A program made the translations under genes and the position numbers. A stretch of DNA of 10,717 bases from Chloroflexota bacterium (GTDB lineage: Bacteria; Chloroflexota; Anaerolineae; B4-G1; SLSP01). The stretch covers positions 1-10,717 of the forward strand of contig JAAAOZ010000288.1 in assembly GCA_009908585.1 (NCBI GenBank), written 5' to 3'. Shown one piece after another: positions 7,381-10,717 of this stretch; the first letter of the stretch is position 1; each line of letters opens with the position of its first letter. The notes below the pieces were generated by a model. That model ran no database searches, was not told the origin of the DNA, and worked only from the letters and a program-made list of their open reading frames with translations.

Positions 7381-7436
7381 TCAGCGGATCAGCATGTTAG
7401 CGAATGAGCGAATGGGCGAATCAGCGGATCAGTATC
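7381..7436. repeat. Degenerate 8-bp tandem array between MoxR and DUF58 genes
   Basis: On the plus strand seven consecutive octamers fit the pattern T-(C/G/T)-A/G-G-C-G-(A/G)-A, with units two and seven more divergent. The 12-mer TCAGCGGATCAG occurs at 7381-7392 and again at 7421-7432, exactly five units apart. The array lies just upstream of the DUF58 start within a 134-bp spacer, the largest spacer in the window. The rest of the spacer contains only a weak 5-bp inverted repeat (7474-7488). Confidence 0.7.
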
Positions 7437-7510
7437 CAGAACTACCCCCAAAGGTTGTGGCCGGCCTTGTTTATCCCCCTCAAGGGGACCTGGCCGAGCC
7501 ACCACGGGGG

Positions 7511-8488
7511 TCACGCTCCAGAAGCATCCGATTCGTCGCCCTCGAATTTCAACGCCACCTGTTCCAAAATCTCGCGCAAGATGCCCGTGACGGTGCGCCC
7601 GCGCAGTTGGCTCTCCGGTTTGAGGATCAAGCGGTGCGGCAAGGCGTAGGGCACGAGTTGTTTGATATCGTCGGGGATGACGTAATCGCGCCCTTGCAAC
7701 GCCGCGAAGGCTTGGCCGGTTTTGTAGAGCGCCAAGGAGCCGCGCGGACTGGCGCCCAGCGCGAGATCGGCGTGCGCGCGCGTCGCCTGCACCAGCGCCA
7801 GGATGTAGCGCTCCAGCGTCTCATCGACGTGGACGTCGGTCACGGCATCGTGCAGCGCCGCCAACGTCGTGCTCTCCACAACCTGCCCGATGCTCTCGAT
7901 GGGGTGAGCCTTCCGCTGGCTGCGCAACATCCCGATCTCGTCCTCCTCCGCCGGATAGCCCAGCGAGAGGCGCATCAGGAAGCGATCCAACTGCGCTTCG
8001 GGCAGGGGGAAGGTGCCCTCGTACTCGATGGGATTCTGCGTCGCCAGCACCAAAAACGGACGCGGAAGCTTGCGCGTCACACCGCCGATGGTCACCTGCT
8101 GCTCCTGCATCGCCTCCAGCAGCGCGGCCTGTGTGCGCGGCGTCGCGCGATTGATCTCGTCGGCCAGCAGGACGTTGACGAAGACCGGCCCCGGCTGGAA
8201 CTCGAAGGTCTGCGTCTTCTGGTTGAAGATCTCGACGCCGGTGATGTCATTGGGCAGCAGATCAGGCGTGCACTGGAGCCGCTTGAATTCCAGCCCCATA
8301 CTGGCCGCGATGGCGCGCGCCAACATCGTCTTGCCCGTGCCCGGCACATCCTCGATCAGGACGTGGCCCTGGCACAGCAGCGCGACCAACAGCAGCTCGA
8401 TCTGCTCGCGCTTGCCCAAAATGACAGTTTCTACATTCTCGGTGATTTGATCGGCGAAGGTTCTGACGTCTTCGATTGTCTTGGTCAT
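7511..8488 (-). CDS. MoxR-family AAA+ ATPase
   Basis: A 325-residue cytoplasmic ATPase with the full set of AAA+ motifs: Walker A V-P-G-T-G-K-T at 48-54, Walker B L-L-A-D-E-I-N-R at 107-114, sensor 1 A-T-Q-N-P at 149-153, the conserved E-G-T-F-P-L-P-E-A-Q-L-D-R-F block at 157-170 and the sensor-2 region G-A-S-P-R-G at 245-250. The length matches the family. MoxR proteins act as chaperone-like ATPases that help activate or assemble partner complexes, often with a von Willebrand A or DUF58 partner; a DUF58 gene follows 134 bp downstream. The ATG at 8488 is preceded by GAGGAG with a rather short gap of 3 nt. The C-terminal acidic tail (about 316-325) is probably disordered. Client is unknown. 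Confidence 0.95.
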   Translation of the reverse strand: MTKTIEDVRTFADQITENVETVILGKREQIELLLVALLCQGHVLIEDVPGTGKTMLARAIAASMGLEFKRLQCTPDLLPNDITGVEIFNQKTQTFEFQPGPVFVNVLLADEINRATPRTQAALLEAMQEQQVTIGGVTRKLPRPFLVLATQNPIEYEGTFPLPEAQLDRFLMRLSLGYPAEEDEIGMLRSQRKAHPIESIGQVVESTTLAALHDAVTDVHVDETLERYILALVQATRAHADLALGASPRGSLALYKTGQAFAALQGRDYVIPDDIKQLVPYALPHRLILKPESQLRGRTVTGILREILEQVALKFEGDESDASGA

Positions 8489-8510
8489 AAGCTCCTCGTT
8501 ATTTTTGTGT

Positions 8511-8529
8511 GTCGGAATACCATTCCGAC
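8511..8529. repeat. Perfect 8-bp inverted repeat, 3-nt loop, between ABC ATPase and MoxR genes
   Basis: GTCGGAAT and ATTCCGAC flank a 3-nt loop. It lies in the 47-bp spacer, just after the ATPase stop codon in the transcribed direction. On the minus strand it is followed by ACACAAAAAT and not by a run of T, so it does not look like an intrinsic terminator. It may be a REP-like palindrome or an mRNA processing or stability hairpin. Confidence 0.6.
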
Positions 8530-8535
8530 CTACGC

Positions 8536-9360
8536 CTACGCCCCGTTGGCGTCCAACAGGCGTTGGACGGCCTGCAACGTGGCGGGATCCAACACGGCGC
8601 GCGCGTCCTCCTCATCCTGGAGGATGGCTTGCCCCAGCCCCGACGCGCGGAAGGCTTTGAGATCCTCCTCGAAGGGATGGCCGACGTGATGATCATCGGC
8701 GATTTGGCCGTCGCGCATATCCAGCACGCGATCCGTCTGGCGGGCGACGGTCAGGTCGTGCGTGACGATCACGAAGGTGGTGTCCAGCTCGGCGTTGAGG
8801 CGGCGCAGCAGATCGACGACCGCCCCGCCGCTCTCGGAATCCAAATTGCCCGTCGGCTCATCGGCTAACACGAGCGCCGGCTCGTTCGCCAGTGAGCGCG
8901 CAATCGCCACGCGCTGGCGCTGCCCGCCGGAGAGCTGGCTGGGCAGGTGATCCATCCGATTGCCCAGGCCCACCAGCTCCAACAGCTCCTCGGCGCGCGC
9001 GCGGCGCTCGCGCGCGCCCACGCCCAATCCGATCAGCGGCACAGCGACGTTCTCCTGCGCGTTCAGCGTGGGGATCAGGTTGTGCAACTGGAAGACGAAG
9101 CCCACCGTCCGCGCGCGGAAACGATCCAAATCGCGGATGACGGCCAAATCCTGCCCGTTGACGAGCACCTGCCCGGAGGTCGGGCGATCCAACGCGCCGA
9201 TCATATTGAGCAGCGTGGACTTCCCCGACCCCGACGGCCCCATCACGGCCAAGAACTCGCCGCGCTCCACGCGCATATTCACGCCATCCAGCGCTCTTAC
9301 CTCCGCCCCATCGCCGTAGATCTTGACCAAATCGCGCGTCTCAATGATCAAATCACTCAT
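8536..9360 (-). CDS. ABC transporter ATP-binding protein (MacB/LolD/FtsE class) with C-terminal extension
   Basis: A 274-residue ATPase. It shows Walker A G-P-S-G-S-G-K-S-T (41-49), Q-loop Q91, signature L-S-G-G-Q-R-Q-R (143-150), Walker B L-V-L-A-D-E (163-168), then P-T-G-N-L-D, and the H-loop His201. The P-T-S-G-Q-V and G-N-L-D-S patterns are those of the MacB/LolD/FtsE group, which energises FtsX-type permeases, and such a permease lies directly upstream. The start chosen is ATG 9360, which yields M-S-D-L-I-I-E-T-R-D-L and has GGAGGT 4 nt upstream. A GTG at 9450 is also in frame and overlaps the permease stop, but would add 30 residues encoded by a tandem repeat. Residues about 222-274 exceed the usual length (about 220-235) and form an acidic, probably helical tail with D-P-A-T-L-Q-A-V-Q-R-L-L-D. 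Its role is unknown. Confidence 0.93.
   Translation of the reverse strand: MSDLIIETRDLVKIYGDGAEVRALDGVNMRVERGEFLAVMGPSGSGKSTLLNMIGALDRPTSGQVLVNGQDLAVIRDLDRFRARTVGFVFQLHNLIPTLNAQENVAVPLIGLGVGARERRARAEELLELVGLGNRMDHLPSQLSGGQRQRVAIARSLANEPALVLADEPTGNLDSESGGAVVDLLRRLNAELDTTFVIVTHDLTVARQTDRVLDMRDGQIADDHHVGHPFEEDLKAFRASGLGQAILQDEEDARAVLDPATLQAVQRLLDANGA
8551..8568. repeat. 7-bp inverted repeat in the 3' end of the ABC ATPase gene
   Basis: GTCCAAC and GTTGGAC flank a 4-nt loop. The hairpin lies within the codons for the last residues of the ATPase (L-L-D-A-N region) and ends 12 nt before the stop codon. Together with 8511-8529 it gives two consecutive hairpins at the junction between the ABC genes and the MoxR cluster. 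Confidence 0.45.
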
Positions 9361-9364
9361 TCCC

Positions 9365-9370
9365 ACCTCC
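9365..9370 (-). promoter_or_regulatory. Shine-Dalgarno that decides the ABC ATPase start
   Basis: GGAGGT on the minus strand lies 4 nt before ATG 9360. It is the strongest ribosome-binding site in the window and favours that start over the in-frame GTG at 9450. Confidence 0.75.
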
Positions 9371-9375
9371 AGCCC

Positions 9376-9443
9376 CTTCGACTTTCCGACTTCTGACTTT
9401 CCAACTTTCCGACTTTCGACCTTCTGACTTTCGACCTTCTGAC
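9376..9443. repeat. Degenerate 7-8 bp tandem array between permease and ATPase genes
   Basis: Read on the minus strand, nine consecutive units of 7 or 8 bp each begin GTC (one GTT) and continue with (A/G)GAA(A/G) or GAA(A/G). The array fills 68 of the 86 bases between the permease stop and the ATPase start. Read in the ATPase frame it would encode a Lys/Val/Glu/Ser-rich leader, which argues against translation from GTG 9450. Confidence 0.75.
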
Positions 9444-9446
9444 TCC

Positions 9447-10717
9447 TCACTCATACCGCAACGCCTCGACCGGCTGGAGGTTCGCAGCGCGCCAGGCGGG
9501 ATAGGCCCCGCCGACGATGCCCAAGATCAGCGCGGTGCCGAACGCTTGCGCAAACATGATCGGGTCGTAAGTAAGCTGGAAGAAACCCTGCATCATCGGC
9601 AGCAGGTTCAGGCCCTCCCCCAGCAGGACGCCGCCCACCACGCCCAGCACGCTGCCGACCAGGCTCAGCGCCACCGACTCGCGGATGATCATCCCCAGCA
9701 CGCGACGCCGACGCCAGCCCAGCGCGCGCAGCACACCGATCTCGCGCGTGCGCTCGAAGACGCTCATCACCATCGTGTTGGTCATCCCCAGGCCGCCAAC
9801 GATGAGGGTGATCAATGAGATGCCCCACGTGCCGGCCTCCATCATCTCGATGTCCGACAAGCCCTCGGCGAATTCGCTCGCCCGTGAGAGCGAAACTTCT
9901 GGAAAGCGGCCCTCGATGCGCCGCGCGACCGATTCCGCCTGCGAGGGCGACGCCAGCCAGACGCCCAGAAAGCTGATCTTGTGCGGTTGCCCGAAGAGCT
10001 TCTGCGCTTCGCGCAAGGTAACCACGCCGCCGCCATCCTGAAACGAGACGCCGGTCTCGTAGATGCCCACCACCTTGAAGGCCTGATCGAAGAGGCGCAC
10101 CGTATCGCCGATCTCTTTTTCCAGATTCTCCGCCGCTACCCGGCCCAGGATAATCTGCCGGCTGGTCGCCAGCGGCGCGCCCTCGACGATCTCATATTCA
10201 CGGATCGACAGGCCGCGCGGTTCATAGCCGAAGACGACGAAGAAGGGCAGATCGCCCATAACGGTGTAGCCGGTTAGGAAACCCTCCGCCGCGCGTACAC
10301 CGTCCATCGTCTCGATGCGGCGCACGACGCCCTGATCGATGGCGCTCAAATCCACCGAGGCGTCGGCCTCGCTGCCGACCAGGTGCGCGCCGGTGCCGGT
10401 TGCCATCCCGCCCACCACGCCAACCAGGCCCTCGCCCATCGCGCTCAGCAGCACGATGGCCAACATCGCGATGGCGATGCCGATGAGGGTGAGCAGCGTG
10501 CGGACCGGCTGCCGGAGGATGTCGCGCAACGTGGCGGAGCGCACGTGGCGCGTGGCATGGGCCGAGCCGCCGCCCTCCGTGCGCATCGCCTCGGCGGGCA
10601 TCAACCGCGAGGCGCGCCACGCCGGGATCGCGCCGCCGATCATTCCCAGGCCCAGCGCCACGCCCATCCCCTGCGCGAAGAGCGAGGGCGTGATCAGGGC
10701 GGTGATCAAGCTGCCAA
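9447..10717 (-). CDS. FtsX/MacB-type ABC transporter permease, C-terminal part with one and a half modules, cut by window edge
   Basis: The frame is open to the right window edge, so the N-terminus is missing; 423 codons are visible. Numbering from the TTG at 10709, residues 10-46 are the end of a first FtsX core: a glycine-rich membrane segment, then G-G-A-I-P-A-W-R-A-S-R-L-M-P-A-E-A-M-R-T-E. A short linker leads to a second complete module: membrane segment 70-92, a MacB-like extracytoplasmic domain (about 100-290), then membrane segments near 296-315, 345-368 and 385-405, ending G-G-A-Y-P-A-W-R-A-A-N-L-Q-P-V-E-A-L-R-Y-E. The E-R-T-R-E-I-G-V-L-R-A-L-G-W loop (319-332) is the FtsX coupling motif that contacts the ATPase. 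The full protein probably holds two such modules in one chain (about 800 residues), so one polypeptide could replace a permease dimer. Likely role: ATP-driven handling of a lipid, lipoprotein or peptide at the membrane. Substrate unknown. Confidence 0.92.
   Translation of the reverse strand, partial: GSLITALITPSLFAQGMGVALGLGMIGGAIPAWRASRLMPAEAMRTEGGGSAHATRHVRSATLRDILRQPVRTLLTLIGIAIAMLAIVLLSAMGEGLVGVVGGMATGTGAHLVGSEADASVDLSAIDQGVVRRIETMDGVRAAEGFLTGYTVMGDLPFFVVFGYEPRGLSIREYEIVEGAPLATSRQIILGRVAAENLEKEIGDTVRLFDQAFKVVGIYETGVSFQDGGGVVTLREAQKLFGQPHKISFLGVWLASPSQAESVARRIEGRFPEVSLSRASEFAEGLSDIEMMEAGTWGISLITLIVGGLGMTNTMVMSVFERTREIGVLRALGWRRRRVLGMIIRESVALSLVGSVLGVVGGVLLGEGLNLLPMMQGFFQLTYDPIMFAQAFGTALILGIVGGAYPAWRAANLQPVEALRYE

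Noticed and set aside
7381..7436. The 8-bp array as a CRISPR or plasmid iteron region
   Set aside because: Units are too short and contiguous for CRISPR, and there is no replication gene or A/T-rich origin region near.
7474..7488. TCCCC/GGGGA inverted repeat with 5-nt loop as a terminator after the MoxR gene
   Set aside because: The stem is only 5 bp and there is no T run on either strand after it.
8511..8529. The 8-bp palindrome as an intrinsic terminator for the ABC genes
   Set aside because: In the transcribed direction it is followed by ACACAAAAAT. The T run is on the other strand and on the wrong side.
7394..8689. A 431-codon plus-strand open frame opposite MoxR and the ABC ATPase end
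   Set aside because: It spans two well-supported minus-strand genes and their spacer. Its composition (Arg/Gln/Leu-rich) is that of an antisense frame in G+C-rich DNA.
9361..9450. N-terminal extension of the ABC ATPase from GTG 9450, with GTGA overlap to the permease stop
   Set aside because: The extension is encoded by the tandem array, is low in complexity, and family members start close to the M-S-D-L-I-I-E-T position, which has a much better Shine-Dalgarno.

Overview
The window is a dense block of genes that all read on the minus strand, so the genetic order runs from right to left. Base composition is high in G+C except for one island. Several traits point to a Chloroflexota (Anaerolineae-like) bacterium: a large secreted protease carrying the I-Y-L-P-L-V-x-K-N motif that is common near the ends of secreted proteins in that phylum, a MoxR/DUF58/DUF4129 cluster, a long two-module FtsX-type permease, and degenerate 7-8 bp tandem arrays between genes. 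This assignment is inference; no rRNA or taxonomic marker is present.

Layout from right to left: (1) 10717-9447, the C-terminal part of an FtsX/MacB-type ABC permease that is cut by the window edge. (2) 9360-8536, its ABC ATPase, with an unusual C-terminal tail. (3) 8488-7511, a MoxR-family AAA+ ATPase. (4) 7376-6159, a DUF58 protein. (5) 6153-4549, a polytopic membrane protein ending in a DUF4129 domain. (6) 4524-358, a 1388-residue secreted multidomain subtilisin of the Kp-43-like type. (7) 358-1, the first 119 residues of a GH127 (DUF1680) beta-L-arabinofuranosidase-type glycoside hydrolase, which leaves the window on the left.

How they may work together: the permease and ATPase form one ABC unit, probably of the MacB/LolD type that handles lipoproteins, lipids or peptides at the membrane. 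MoxR, DUF58 and DUF4129 genes recur together across bacteria and are thought to act in chaperone-like assembly or in envelope and stress functions. The usual fourth partner, a transglutaminase (TgpA-like) protein, is absent here, and the gene directly downstream is the secreted protease. The spacings of 5, 24 and -1 bp from DUF58 through GH127 suggest one transcription unit.

The points most worth a second look are the protease's mosaic C-terminus (a low-G+C module appended after a motif that normally ends proteins), the 69-bp perfect repeat inside its cadherin-like repeats, the 1-base stop/start overlap between protease and GH127 gene, and the short tandem arrays in the gene spacers. I found no RNA gene, CRISPR array, insertion sequence or convincing intrinsic terminator. 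I saw no clearly novel defence or mobile system.
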